A stretch of DNA of 64,000 nucleotides from Trichomonas vaginalis G3 (Eukaryota; Parabasalia; Trichomonadida; Trichomonadidae), in contig NC_067206.1 in NCBI RefSeq assembly GCF_026262505.1, positions 28,287,896 to 28,351,895 of the forward strand, read 5' to 3'. The position numbers were made by a program, and so were the translations under genes. How positions within the stretch are numbered: the first letter of the stretch is position 1; each line of letters begins with the position of its first letter. The notes beneath the pieces were generated by a model. The model was not told the DNA's origin. It did not search any database and saw nothing but the letters and a program-made list of their open reading frames with translations. Of the stretch, positions 49,271 through 60,223 are shown one piece after another.

Positions 49271-51006
49271 ATGTCAAATGAAACAGCGTCTATGAGAGAA
49301 ATACAACACAACCGACAACTCATTATGCAAGCTCTAAATAAGAACACAACAAACTTTTCAAACTATTCTAAGATATCTGAGTCATTGAAAGAAGGAAACT
49401 TAAAACTGACATTAAACCCTATAACAGATGAGTTTCTATTTCAAGACAATAAGAACCATACTGTCTGTATAAATCCAACAAAAGGAACTTTAAACGAGAA
49501 ACCTATAAATGAACTTCTTTTGAAAGCAGATGTTGACAACAAAGCTGACAAAGAATATGTAGACGATGCAATAGCAAAAGAAGAAGAAAGAGCTAACAAT
49601 GCTTATGCAACAAAAGAACATACTCATCCTGAACTAGCAGACAAAACATATGTTGACAATAAAATGTCAAGTGAAGTGACAAGAGCTGAAAACGAATATT
49701 CTAAAAAGACTCATATACATTATATTAACCAAATACCAAGTCTTAAGGAAACATTAGAGACAAAAGCAGATAAGACTCATACACATTCTATATCTGATAT
49801 CACAAACTTACAAGAAACATTAGAGACAAAAGCAAATAAGACTCATACACATACCATTGCAAATATTACAAACTTACAAGAAACCTTAAACAGGAAAAGT
49901 GACATTGGACATACACATACATCTTCTGAAATAACAGACTTAAACGTTAGCCTTGAAAATAAAGCAGATAAAACATATGTCAATGAAATATACCAAAGTT
50001 TGATAGGAACAAAAAATATTGAAACTATTGTTGGTGACTTTTCTGTCAATGAAGAAAATAACTATTTTAGATGGCAGTTGGTACAGTCCTTAAAAAATGG
50101 TACACGGCATAAACTCATTCCGAAAAATAACAATGAAATGTATGTAAGCTATAAAAAGAATGATGGTACACAAGTTAAAGTTCCATTAGACAACAACTGC
50201 TACTTAAACTTATATGGAGACGAACAAAAGAAATATTTAAGAGTTTATGAAATGGCAGATATGACATTGCCTGACCCAGCTCCAGCACCACATTATTATG
50301 ACTATGGAGATGACGACAGAACACCACATGTAGACCCAAAAAAATTAACATTATATTTAGATTATTATAGATATAAAAGATATAATGCAATAGAAAAACG
50401 AGAATAGTATATTATTATACAGATGACAGAAATAAATATTATAGTCAAGACTGTACCTACCCTGAAAACATAAGATTATATTATAAAAAATATTCTGACA
50501 CAAACCAGAAGAAACCTGAAATAGTTGCACTATATTTTAAGTTCAAAAGAGACAATCCTATAATATCTCATATGTTTGATTTAATGAACCCAGTAGGTTC
50601 TATTTATACATCTATGGATGCAAGAGGTCCTCAAGTAATGTTTGGTGTTGGTGCATGGGAACAAATAGTCGACAGGTTTTTGTATTGTGCAAACTCTTCA
50701 AAGGAAACAGGTGGAAGTAAAACGATTTCAGGTGAAAATTTACCTGCATACAGTCATTACATAAGATTAACTACATCTCAAGCAGGTTGGCATAAGCATA
50801 GATATTGGGATTGGTCAGGAATGACAAAAGGTCAAGGATATGATGTTAAAGAGGACGTTAAGTTTGCTATAAATTGTTACTGGGATGACACTCAGGGAGA
50901 AGGAAACCATACACATTTCGTTTCAGGATATACGCAAACAACGGGACAAAGTAAAGACTACATGCCACCTTACATGACAGTTTACGCATGGTATAGAATT
51001 GCTTAG
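49271..51006 (+). CDS. Bacteriophage-type tail fibre and tip locus (unit 2)
   Basis: Same two-segment organisation as at 20665, with identical repeats and tip domain. The shared organisation means it predates the duplication. Confidence 0.75.
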
Positions 51007-51962
51007 TCGTCATTTTCAACTTCTTTAGCATATTCGTCAGGAGTTGTCTTATATTTGTTAGGAACTGTCTTTGAAAGTATACCACCTTGAACTTTGACAA
51101 GTTTGAAACGAGGTCTGACAATAGTAGTTTTATCTTCTGCTTGCAGTGTGTACATTTTGCCATGTTTGCCTAAAACTTCATAATATTCTCTTGTATACTT
51201 TCTTCTATTTTTACGAACACGAATGTGAGTACCTGTCGGGTTCCCATTGTTGTCATAGTCAATAGTATTTTCATATGGGTCGCGTTTAGGTATTTCTATT
51301 TTTACTTTGTCTCCTTTCTGAAGTTTGAAGCCCGGCATTCTTTCTTGTTTGTCTCTTTTGACTAAATTATTAAATATATAGTCTTTCTCTAAGTCAGGGT
51401 TGTTTTTCATTTCTTCGGGGGAGTGGTTTCCCAAACCTTTTTGTTTACGGTTATTGTAAATATTTAAAACTTGTCTCATCTTTGCCATGGAGAAGTGTCT
51501 ATATTTGTCGTCATATGACATTTCATTTGCTTCACCACCTTGTGGTTGGTTTAAGTCTCTTAACATTTTTATACATCCGTCAATGACACCAAGAGCAGAA
51601 TGGTTTTGGTCGACAATGAAATATTGGTTTACATTTTTTGAACGCAGATAGTTTTTTACATCATCTGATTTGAAAGAACTTTCACAGTCAGATGTCAGTT
51701 TTGTTGGATGGTATTTGTCAACGAATATTGTCAAAGCAGTTTTCACATCTAAAATATTTTTGGACCATAATGGTATGGCTTCACAGTATCTTGTGTTTTG
51801 ACCAACAAATATTAACCAGTATGGTGGTCCATCTTCTCTATACCTCGGAATGTTTTCCAAGATATCCATAAACCAAGCATTTGGTGTTGAACTAAAGATT
51901 TTTATCATGAGTGCTTTCTTTGTTGCCTTAGAAACATAGGGGTCCTTGTTTGGATTCGTCAT
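51003..51962 (-). CDS. rve integrase (unit 2)
   Basis: Same 319-residue product as at 22397. Confidence 0.85.
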   Translation of the reverse strand: MTNPNKDPYVSKATKKALMIKIFSSTPNAWFMDILENIPRYREDGPPYWLIFVGQNTRYCEAIPLWSKNILDVKTALTIFVDKYHPTKLTSDCESSFKSDDVKNYLRSKNVNQYFIVDQNHSALGVIDGCIKMLRDLNQPQGGEANEMSYDDKYRHFSMAKMRQVLNIYNNRKQKGLGNHSPEEMKNNPDLEKDYIFNNLVKRDKQERMPGFKLQKGDKVKIEIPKRDPYENTIDYDNNGNPTGTHIRVRKNRRKYTREYYEVLGKHGKMYTLQAEDKTTIVRPRFKLVKVQGGILSKTVPNKYKTTPDEYAKEVENDD

Positions 51963-51979
51963 TTTTTAACCCATAAGAA

Positions 51980-52381
51980 ATGGGTTTATTTGGCGCATTA
52001 GCAGGAGTCGCATCTAGATTTTTACCCGCAGTGGGAACAATAGCCAGAGGTGTATTTGGAGTTGGAAGGAAGATTTTGAGTACATTAGGTATACTTAAAG
52101 AGAAAGCACAACCTATTATACAAACTGTACAGAAAGGTTGGGATGTAGCACGAGATGCAACAAATCTTATTCCAAATCCTGAAACAAGAGGAAAAGTTCA
52201 AGGATGGATGGACAATGTAGGAAGACAAGCAGGAAACTATTATAACAAAGCAAATAACTACTATAACCAAGCAGGACACTATATGGACCAAGGTGAAAGA
52301 TTCTTTAACAGAGGATATAACCATGCACAACAATGGGTAAGCAATAACCAACCGCAACCACCTCAAACTTGGGAAATGTAA
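51980..52381 (+). CDS. Amphipathic Met-Gly protein, pVI-like character (unit 2)
   Basis: Same product as at 23374, 17 bp from the integrase start. Confidence 0.6.
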   Translation: MGLFGALAGVASRFLPAVGTIARGVFGVGRKILSTLGILKEKAQPIIQTVQKGWDVARDATNLIPNPETRGKVQGWMDNVGRQAGNYYNKANNYYNQAGHYMDQGERFFNRGYNHAQQWVSNNQPQPPQTWEM

Positions 52382-52399
52382 ATTTTTTATTGAGATGAA

Positions 52400-52541
52400 A
52401 TGAACAATGCAGCATTGAGACAAATGAGTTCAAGATGGATTTGTCGGCTTCCAGCATTTAACAACGTATTTGTCAGGCTCCTAAACTGAGAATTTTAGAC
52501 TTAAAAAACAACAACAACCAGTTGAAAACAAACCAAATTAA
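52400..52541 (+). pseudogene. Small unknown gene, altered copy (unit 2)
   Basis: Matches the 54-residue frame at 23795 at both ends but differs in a central block. It is about 24 bp shorter. Confidence 0.4.
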
Positions 52542-52560
52542 AATTTTTTACTGAGATGAA

Positions 52561-53145
52561 ATGACCGAAGAAGTTGAAACGGTAGATTTGACACCACAAA
52601 CAAAAAGTTCAGAACCATTGTCAAAACCTGTCAAAGAACTTACAGATGAAGAGAAAAATTCAATAATAGAAAGTGCCAGGTCTGGAAATACAAACCCTAA
52701 CTATAAAGTCACTTTTCATAGAAATGGAACGGCTAGTCTCTCAAAAAAGAAACAGACTCTCACAAATAAAATATTGAAGTCTGAAGGAGCTTTCGAGACA
52801 ACAGATGGGAAAGTATACTTCACTGACCAACAGTTCATTATAGAACATCTCATTGACTTAGAGTCGAAATATTCTAAACTTTACAACAAACACAAAAAGT
52901 TGAAAGGAAAACAAAAACAAATGGCATATGATATTTATGAAGATGTTGACGACACAACTGTTCCTGCAAGTGAAGTAAAGTCAGAGGAACCGAAAAGTGA
53001 CGAAAAACCGATAGAAGAAGAAAAACCAAAAACTGAAGATAAACCAAAACCAAAGTTTAGTTTCCAAACTAAACCAAGTCAACCTTCATTAGCTGGTATG
53101 GGTTGGCGTCAAAGACTTATGGCAGCAGGCGGTTATGTAAAGTAA
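52561..53145 (+). CDS. Unknown acidic-tail protein, 194 residues (unit 2)
   Basis: Not recognised. A folded N-terminal part (TDEEKNSIIESARSGNTNP, YKVTFHRNGTASLSKKK) is followed by a helix (ESKYSKLYNKHKKLKGKQKQ), then a Lys/Glu/Pro linker and a short conserved-looking end (GMGWRQRLMAAGGYVK). It ends 33 bp before the polymerase start. A terminal-protein or polymerase-partner role is conceivable for the gene just upstream of a Polinton-type polymerase, but nothing shows it. Confidence 0.55.
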   Translation: MTEEVETVDLTPQTKSSEPLSKPVKELTDEEKNSIIESARSGNTNPNYKVTFHRNGTASLSKKKQTLTNKILKSEGAFETTDGKVYFTDQQFIIEHLIDLESKYSKLYNKHKKLKGKQKQMAYDIYEDVDDTTVPASEVKSEEPKSDEKPIEEEKPKTEDKPKPKFSFQTKPSQPSLAGMGWRQRLMAAGGYVK

Positions 53146-53178
53146 AGAGAAAAAAAATATTTTTTTATTTTTATAAAA

Positions 53179-55332
53179 ATGCCCCCATATAGAATGGATA
53201 GAAAATCTGCTAGAATAAAAGCAGAGTTACAAAGATATGGTTGGAGAGTTTCGAAGAATTTTAAATATAGGAAGGGAAGACCCATAAAAGTCTATGACAA
53301 ATTGTCTGGTCTTCGCTACGAAATGGATTTGGAAACAGCACGTGCAAATTATCCAAACAGACTAGAGAGGTTAGAAGAAGAACGTCTTATGGACATGCCT
53401 TTCGATGTTAGTGAACCTCAAGTTGAAGGACACGACGGCTTTGCCAGATTCTACTGGAAACATGACGAACAATTGCATCCTTTGAGAAGGAAAAAAGGAA
53501 AAGGTGAAGACGCACATGCTCCCATGGAAAGAACAAGATATGCATATGAAAAGTATCGTGAAGTTAGAAGTCAAATTACATCCGGTCGAACCTTTACAGT
53601 AAACTTTGACGAAGGAAAGAACAAAGAAGGCTTCATGGGTGTACTTGCTGCAATTCAAGACGGAAATAAGAAAGGACACAATCTCAGATTGACCATAACA
53701 GATTTGGATGGTCACATTTACTATGCACATGGCAATGAACAAACAGCCGCAAAACTTCTTGACGCTTTCAAGACTACAAAGAGAGAACAAATGGTTGACT
53801 CCAACTCAGACATTTTGAATGCAATTGAAGGAATTGCAAGTGTCAAGTTCGAATGGTACCAACCTAACCCTCAAGCAGTCAGACAACATGCAGGATACTT
53901 CCCGTTCATAAATAAGTCTGACATTGACTTGACAAGGTATGGGATTTACAATTCAATTGAAACAATTGTCAACGAACCTTGCATTCTTACATGTCTCAGG
54001 AACTCTGGTCTTGTTACAGATGAGAAGATGAAGTATCTTGAGTCATGTGTGAAGACAAGGTACATTCTCAGAGGTCAATTGGCAAAAATTGCACCGTTGG
54101 CAAATGTCAATATCCGAGTCAACATACCTACAGCTAAAGGTTCTTCACATGACGACTATGTTGTTGACAAAGACTTACCATGGTTGAAGATTGTAATTGT
54201 CCACAACCACTTCATGTTGAACGAAAGTCTTACAAACCCATTCTTTGGTAAAAGTAAGTGCAACATTGTCAGAGCTGTAAACATTCTTTTCGAGAAAGGT
54301 TTGTTGGAACCAATTCCAGATGACAAGCTGACAGAAACTTTTGTACCAAAAGACGAAACAAACTTTTCATTGTTAGCAAGACCAAAAGTTGTTCCAGACA
54401 AAGTTCTAGTACAAAAGAAGTACACAGTTCCACAAGGAGTTGGTTTGTTCGGATACCAACCTGAACCAGAAGAACTTCCAATGAGGTTGCAAGAACTTCA
54501 AGATGCTATAAACAAACTTCCATTGAGACATCCAATTGACGTCAAATTGTATTGGAGAGCATCTGAGTTAGGTCAGAAGGTTTTATATGAAACAGGTTGC
54601 TTCGACGATGTTTATGAGATAACAGGAGAAGTTTCTCAGAAGATAAGAGACTCACTTGAATTTCCACAAACTGGACCAATTGGTTGCGACAAGTTCGACT
54701 CAAACGAAAAGATATACTATGTCGACCTTAACCCTGCGTACATGAGGTTTGTCCAATATATTCCGACTGGAATTCCAAACGAAGATGGTGAGTTCCCGGG
54801 AAGGAACTATACAGTTGGAAAAGTCATACAACAACTGTATGATATTAGGAAAGCTTCAAACCCCAAACTTGCAATGACACTCAAATTGCTTATGAATTCG
54901 ACATGGGGATATTCCATTAAGAAACCTCAAGAGATGAAGAGTAAACATTATGAGAAGGTCGACAACTTTGTTGAAAGGTTTTCTCCTTTTGTTTTGAAGT
55001 ACGAATTCACTCAAGGTCAAAGTGGCTTAGTAACCACATTAAAACCTATTGTCGAACATTGGTCTTACCCTCAGTTCGCAAAAGCAGTCCTTGACAACTA
55101 CAACAAATTCTTCTCCGAAGTCAAATCGAAAGTTAAGGTTTACTATGAGAACATTGACGCACTCATGACGAACGAAGAAAGATACAACAAACTCATTGAA
55201 ATGGGTATGGTCGGTGAAAAGATGGGCTGTTTTAAGCTAGATAAGGTATTTTCCGAAGTTCATGTAATATCGAAAAGGAAATATTGGGGCATACTTGAAG
55301 ACGGCACAAAAATAAAACATTGCATGAAGTAA
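53179..55332 (+). CDS. Family B DNA polymerase, probably protein-primed (unit 2)
   Basis: 717 residues. Polymerase motif A is VDLNPAYMRFVQYIPTG at about residues 514-530. Motif B is KLLMNSTWGYS at about 577-587. A motif C-like YYENIDALMT lies at about 654-663, and a KxY-like ISKRKYWGI follows near the end. The arrangement and short thumb region match Polinton/adenovirus-type protein-primed polymerases. The N-terminal 400 residues, where the exonuclease should be, are too diverged to assign by eye. It would copy the element from its ends. ATG follows TTTTTTATT by 9 nt. Confidence 0.8.
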   Translation: MPPYRMDRKSARIKAELQRYGWRVSKNFKYRKGRPIKVYDKLSGLRYEMDLETARANYPNRLERLEEERLMDMPFDVSEPQVEGHDGFARFYWKHDEQLHPLRRKKGKGEDAHAPMERTRYAYEKYREVRSQITSGRTFTVNFDEGKNKEGFMGVLAAIQDGNKKGHNLRLTITDLDGHIYYAHGNEQTAAKLLDAFKTTKREQMVDSNSDILNAIEGIASVKFEWYQPNPQAVRQHAGYFPFINKSDIDLTRYGIYNSIETIVNEPCILTCLRNSGLVTDEKMKYLESCVKTRYILRGQLAKIAPLANVNIRVNIPTAKGSSHDDYVVDKDLPWLKIVIVHNHFMLNESLTNPFFGKSKCNIVRAVNILFEKGLLEPIPDDKLTETFVPKDETNFSLLARPKVVPDKVLVQKKYTVPQGVGLFGYQPEPEELPMRLQELQDAINKLPLRHPIDVKLYWRASELGQKVLYETGCFDDVYEITGEVSQKIRDSLEFPQTGPIGCDKFDSNEKIYYVDLNPAYMRFVQYIPTGIPNEDGEFPGRNYTVGKVIQQLYDIRKASNPKLAMTLKLLMNSTWGYSIKKPQEMKSKHYEKVDNFVERFSPFVLKYEFTQGQSGLVTTLKPIVEHWSYPQFAKAVLDNYNKFFSEVKSKVKVYYENIDALMTNEERYNKLIEMGMVGEKMGCFKLDKVFSEVHVISKRKYWGILEDGTKIKHCMK

Positions 55333-55370
55333 AAAATTTATTTTTAAAAAAGTGACATTTTTTATTTGAA

Positions 55371-55944
55371 ATGTACGCTGAGTTTGTTGGAGAAGACCGT
55401 TGGGAAACTTGTTTGTTAGATGAGAAATATGAAATTCACTGTTGTGAGTCATTTGAAGTCAGAAACAAAAAGACAAAAAGAGTTTTAAGCGAAATGACGG
55501 ATATGCTATTATGAAGATGGGTGGAAAACACTATCTTAAACATGTTGTCATTGCAACTCATTTTATACTGAATCCTAACAATTTACCTTTTGTAGACCAT
55601 ATAAACCATATAAGAAACGACAATAGACTTGAAAACTTACGTTGGGTCACTCGTTCTGAAAACAATAAGAACAAAGGCAAATTTGGAGATATTGTATTCG
55701 AATTTGTCGACGAACTAGAAGATGAAACAATTGAAATTACAGACTATGGCAAGCATACGTTGAGTTTTACTACTATAGCGAAGAACAAGACTCTTTCTAC
55801 TTTTATACCGGCGTAAACCATAGGAAATTACAAGTATATTTTACTAAGGCGGGCTATGCTTATGTAAACACTAGAGATACAGATGGAAAATACGTTCAAA
55901 TACTTCTTAACAAATTCAAGAAGCTATATGGCATACCATTTTAA
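55371..55944 (+). pseudogene. HNH homing endonuclease locus (unit 2)
   Basis: Same state as at 26786: a NUMOD4-like start and HNH_3 core, spread over more than one frame. Confidence 0.7.
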
Positions 55945-55969
55945 AACAATATATTTTTACATATATTAA

Positions 55970-56830
55970 ATGCTTCAGGTTGAAAAACAAAGAACAAAAG
56001 TAGCAGATACAAAACCGTTAGACTATATCTTTACAAATGCTGGTAGGACTATTTCAGATGAAGAAATTTCATCCCGAGCATACAGGTTTGACTATCCAAT
56101 TCGTTGGCTTCAAAGTCCTTCAGATGCAAAGGCAATAGGATTTAGAAGAGTTTTGTTTTCAAATAGAACTAACGCATTTATGTTCGCAGTATATTTTCAT
56201 GGGCAGTATGAAGGTCATGATGGTCTAATAGACAAATTTGACGAAATGAGAATCTTTACAATTCGTTCAGACGAAAGTCTTGAGAAAACTCTAAATGACT
56301 TTCAAACTCAAATGAACAAATATTATTGGGAATTTCAAGAAAAATACGACTCTTTACTAAATGGAACATACTATCTGAAACTAGAATATGACAAGATGAA
56401 CTCCACCGTTTCATTTCAAAAGATTGAAATTAACCCTCCAAGAGATACAGAGTTTTTATTTTGGGAAGTAGACAAACGTTCTTGGGCACAATTTCTTCGG
56501 TTACTAAACCAGAACGAACCATTACCACCAGATGGTCCATTTAAATTTATACTTCCACCAGCAGATTTGACAGTTTATAGAAACGTATTTGACCCTCAAA
56601 ATGTTATGTGTCATGCAAGTTTCAGTTCAAGCAACAATAGTTTTCTATGTATTGGTAAGGACTTTTATGACTTTGCTTCCAAATTCTACGAACCATCTAG
56701 TAACAGTTTCTCTGACTTTCAAGTTTGGTTCACAACAAATGGTGTGCAATATATTATTCCATTGTACTATGACTTTTATCTCGAATTGTCTTTCATATAT
56801 AACTACGGAAAAGTGCTGAAAAAGTATTGA
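55970..56830 (+). CDS. Unknown 286-residue protein, paralogue B (unit 2)
   Basis: Identical product to the gene at 27385. Confidence 0.6.
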   Translation: MLQVEKQRTKVADTKPLDYIFTNAGRTISDEEISSRAYRFDYPIRWLQSPSDAKAIGFRRVLFSNRTNAFMFAVYFHGQYEGHDGLIDKFDEMRIFTIRSDESLEKTLNDFQTQMNKYYWEFQEKYDSLLNGTYYLKLEYDKMNSTVSFQKIEINPPRDTEFLFWEVDKRSWAQFLRLLNQNEPLPPDGPFKFILPPADLTVYRNVFDPQNVMCHASFSSSNNSFLCIGKDFYDFASKFYEPSSNSFSDFQVWFTTNGVQYIIPLYYDFYLELSFIYNYGKVLKKY

Positions 56831-56838
56831 AAAATACT

Positions 56839-56887
56839 TTTAGGGTAGAAGGGTATATCTATCCCGTTTTCTACCCTTTTTTCTACC
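56839..56887. repeat. 49-bp inverted repeat, left arm (unit 3)
   Basis: Partner of 58492-58540. The block between them is enlarged by the inserted transposon. Confidence 0.85.
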
Positions 56888-57597
56888 ATCGTAGAAAACT
56901 CATGAAAACAATTTATTTTTGACACTTTCACAAAAAAATAAAAAATAAAGTTAGTTTTTTTTAAAAAATATTTTTTATTTTTATTGTAAGAACATGTTAG
57001 CATCAACTTTACCAAACTCTTTAGTTATGAACCCAACTTCAATGTTAGTAGATACGTCAAAAACTATTCCAGATTCGTTTGATTTCGAAACAACAATCCA
57101 GAAGATAAAGCAAGAACTTCTCCAAGGAGATTTAGATTGCACTGCAAAAGATGAAACAAATGAACAATATCTTTATGAAATGCAGGATATTTTTGACCAT
57201 CTACCTAAACTTCCTGAAATACAACAACAAAAGCTTACTATTCCAGAATTTGAAGAAATTGAAGTCAGACCAACCGACTCAGTTGAAATTAAGAAGTTCA
57301 TACGTAAAGTTAACTATGAGTTCCTTGGAATTCATTGCAACCACAAAGTCATGGACAAAGACTGCGATATGGTATATAAGAACATATCTGACTTATACAA
57401 ATCTGAAGAATTCAAAACATATGACAATTTTGTTACGTTAGTAGCTAAATGTGTTTGGGAAATAAGAAATAAAGACAAAAGAAATAAGGTATGGAACGAA
57501 CAAATTAGACCTGCATGTTTTGAATTTAAGAGGACCATTGACGCTTTAGTTGTTCTTGCAGGACAAATTTCAATGTACAATGCTAAAATGAACCCAC

Positions 57598-58167
57598 TGT
57601 TGTGCATGAAAATTCGGTTCACTTCACTTCTGACAAAAAGTGACAAGTTTACATGACAAAAATAGTTTACATGGCAAAATATATAGGGTATTTTTTTAAA
57701 AGTAGTTATCTTTATATATAAAAATAAAACTTTTGATATATTTGAGTAAATGATTTATTAATTTATTTATTTTTTTTAAATCAAATCATATAAATATATA
57801 TATATATAATAGTGAAATAGAACAAGAGATAATTATTGATGATTAAATTGTAGACGAGGATAACAGTTTAGATAAATTAATAGAATTAGTGTGGAATCAG
57901 ACAAATTTCGGGTTGTTTGGGAAGGAATTGTTGGCTATGATGTACTGATTCATGATCAGTACATCATAGCCAACAATTCCTTATACAAAGTTCAAAAACT
58001 GATTTTCATTTGGCAGATCCACTTCTTGTCTTTCCATTTTTTTTGAATCAATTTATACAAATAAACTTATAAAACACAAAATTATTATTTTATAATATAA
58101 TTCTTAGATAATACATCCGATATGTAAAGTATCAAAAATGAATTGAACCGAATTTTCATGCATTACA
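57598..58167. mobile_element. Non-autonomous inverted-repeat DNA transposon (570 bp) with internal hairpin
   Basis: Terminal inverted repeats of about 24 bp (57598-57621 and 58144-58167; TGT...ACA ends, two mismatches), extending more loosely to about 36 bp. It is flanked by the duplication CCCAC (57593-57597 and 58168-58172), which could be read as 6 bp. The empty site is seen in unit 2. No coding capacity. Inside lies a perfect 28-bp hairpin (57922-57949/57955-57982) whose stem is related to the second hairpin of the array. The subterminal TGACAAAAAGTGACA...TTTACATG words also occur beside the array. TGT...ACA ends and a 5-bp duplication fit mobilisation by an rve-type integrase (Ginger- or Polinton-like), which is inference. 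Confidence 0.8.
57922..57982. repeat. Perfect 28-bp hairpin inside the inserted transposon
   Basis: 28 paired bases with no mismatch and a 5-nt loop (TCATG). The apical GATGTACTGAT matches the GAGGTACTGA class of the array, and the basal GGAATTG matches hairpins at 18260 and 18504. Confidence 0.9.
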
Positions 58168-58491
58168 CCCACAATGTTCTAAATGTAAAGCAGCAATAAG
58201 GAAATATAACTATTCTGTCAAAGAGATAGAACGTATGCGAAACGACTATGCTGACTTAAAGAAAGAGATAGAGAAACCAGCAGAAAACAAAATGAACATA
58301 TTGGCATTTCTAAACAAAAACTATCCAACAGCTGACGATTTCCTTCTTTCAGATGTCAAGAAGAAATATAAAGATACATTCAATATTGTGAAAACTTTTG
58401 GCATACTGACAGAGGAAATCGAAGCCACAAAATTGTTTAGAATTTCACGAATTCACAATGTTTACCATGTAAAACGCTTATAAAACTTTAT

Positions 58492-58540
58492 GGTAGAAAA
58501 AAGGGTAGAAAACGGGATAGATATACCCTTCTACCCTAAA
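58492..58540. repeat. 49-bp inverted repeat, right arm (unit 3)
   Basis: Identical to 29331-29379. Confidence 0.85.
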
Positions 58541-58698
58541 TTTTATTTTTGCCGAATTCTGTATAAAATTCTGAGTAAAATGACATATGGAACACATACT
58601 TTTTCAGTAAGGACATATGAGGTTAAAAAAAGAGGTGAAAAGTTGTGTGCATTTGCACTAGTTCAGCTAAATTTATTTTTGACCGTAAAATTCAAATA

Positions 58699-59526
58699 TA
58701 GGGTTTTGGACTCTAGATTTTATTTTCTGCACAATTATTTGAACTACAAACTAGCGTATACACGTTGGGTTCCGCACAACCTTAATTCAGTTCAAAAAAA
58801 ATCTAGAGTCCAATCTTCGAAAGAGCTCCTCTCTATATTGGGTGCGTATCAATCCAAGAAGTTTCGCTTTTTAGTAACAGGGGACGAGTCTTGGTTTCAA
58901 TATGCAACAGAAGCCAAAATCATGTGGATCCCGAAGGATGAAAATCCGCAAACATTCCCGAAGAAAAAAATTGACACACCAATGATGATGTTGTCGGTTT
59001 TTTGGGGCGTGAATGGCATCATCGCAATTGATATTCTTCAAAAACCTAATACAATGAATGCTCAGTATCTAATTGACAATGTTCTTACTCAAATTATCAA
59101 TTCTGATGAGTTTGAGAAATCCAAACAACAAAAACAAAAGTTTGCAATTCATTTTGATAATTCAAGAGTTCACAAAAGTCATAAGGTAATGAATTACTTG
59201 GTGGAAAACAATGTCAAAGTTGTTCCAAACCCAATTTATTCACCTGATATTGCACCCTCTGACTTTTATTTATTCGGCACGCTAAAAAAGAGAGCTGAAG
59301 GACGCGAATTCGCGAGTCCAGATGATCTTGAAAATTTTGTAAGAGAGCAATTTGAGCAATTTTCTCATGATGATTTAAAGCGTGTCTTTCAAGCCTGGAT
59401 CGATCGCTGCGAACGCGTGATTGAATCCAATGGTGATTATATTTATATAAACTTTATATATATGTAACTTGTTTATTTCTATTCGCAGTATTCAGGTTTG
59501 TGCTAAACACACCTTTGGACACCCTA
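58699..59526 (+). mobile_element. mariner transposon copy, D,D34D, N-terminally deleted
   Basis: About 828 bp between TA dinucleotides (58697-58698 and 59527-59528). Units 1 and 2 show the empty site. Both ends read TAGGGT inward, but the inverted repeat match is short, so one end may be altered. Compared with full mariners (about 1.3 kb) the 5' third, encoding the DNA-binding domain, is missing, so this is an internally deleted or 5'-deleted copy that could not act alone. It is inserted just outside the right 49-bp repeat. Confidence 0.85.
58702..59467 (+). pseudogene. mariner transposase, catalytic part only
   Basis: About 255 residues open. WVPHNLN is the linker motif. TGDESWF carries the first catalytic Asp, HFDNSRVHKS the second and YSPDIAPSDFYLFG the third, with 34 residues between the last two (D,D34D). 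The helix-turn-helix DNA-binding region normally occupying the first 110 residues is absent. The open frame continues upstream into Polinton sequence to an ATG at 58490 within the inverted repeat, a fortuitous fusion. Confidence 0.85.
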
Positions 59527-59581
59527 TATGACTAACACTAAAGTAACCTTACAAATGTAAACTTATATCGTTCTATTTTCT

Positions 59582-60223
59582 CCAGATACCAAACATACAG
59601 ACGACTGGTTCAGAAACCAAAGCACACAAGAACTTTTGAGTGAAATTCCTCTAGACCGAGAATTCTCGGTCTTGCATAAAACACATGAAAATCGTAAAAA
59701 TTTGCCAATAAATTTAAGAGGATATTATGTTCATAGACTTTTAGTAAATGCTGTTGCAATGTGGGCTTCTCCTCGTTATGCATGGCATGTTTACAAACTT
59801 CTTGACGATTTACATACAGAAATGAGAAAAGAGATGGAAAACAAGCTTGAAGCAAAAGACAAAAGCATTCAGAAAAGAATACCACGTTCGGTACCAAAAG
59901 GAAAGGAAAAGAACTATAAGTATATGATTTATACTGAAGATATGGAAGACAGTGACATGGTTATGTTGCATTTAGTCAGAAGAAACAACAAAAGCTTTTA
60001 CGACCTTGCTAAGATTTACAAATCTGACAGAAATTGATTCTATCGCGAAAACTTACCGATTTCAATGACTCCAAATGAAGATGTGAAACAAATAGTTCAA
60101 GATACGTTACCTCAAACACACTATGATATTAAAGGTTGTACAATTTTTACCTTCAAAGAAGATTTGCCATTGTTAAAGGAAAAAATAACAGAGTATTTTG
60201 ACAACTTCAAACAAGTAGGGTAA
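59582..60223 (+). pseudogene. KilA-N protein, shortened copy (unit 3)
   Basis: Same shortened state as in unit 2 (29591) and additionally broken. Confidence 0.6.

Larger units (their letters stand above)
28311..56895. mobile_element. Polinton/Maverick-type element, unit 2 (complete)
   Basis: This is the only complete unit in the window and the best one to read. It has the same gene order and strands as unit 1, offset by about 28.59-28.62 kb. About 8-10 breaks are visible, so most genes look whole. At about 28.6 kb it is larger than a typical 15-20 kb Polinton. The excess is explained largely by the glycosyltransferase cassette, the hairpin array, the fibre locus and several unknown genes. 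Confidence 0.85.
56994..58483 (+). pseudogene. Unknown coiled-coil protein gene interrupted by a transposon (unit 3)
   Basis: Copy of the gene at 28408 with the 570-bp element at 57598 inserted in it. The two flanking parts are otherwise almost unchanged, so the insertion is recent. Confidence 0.75.
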
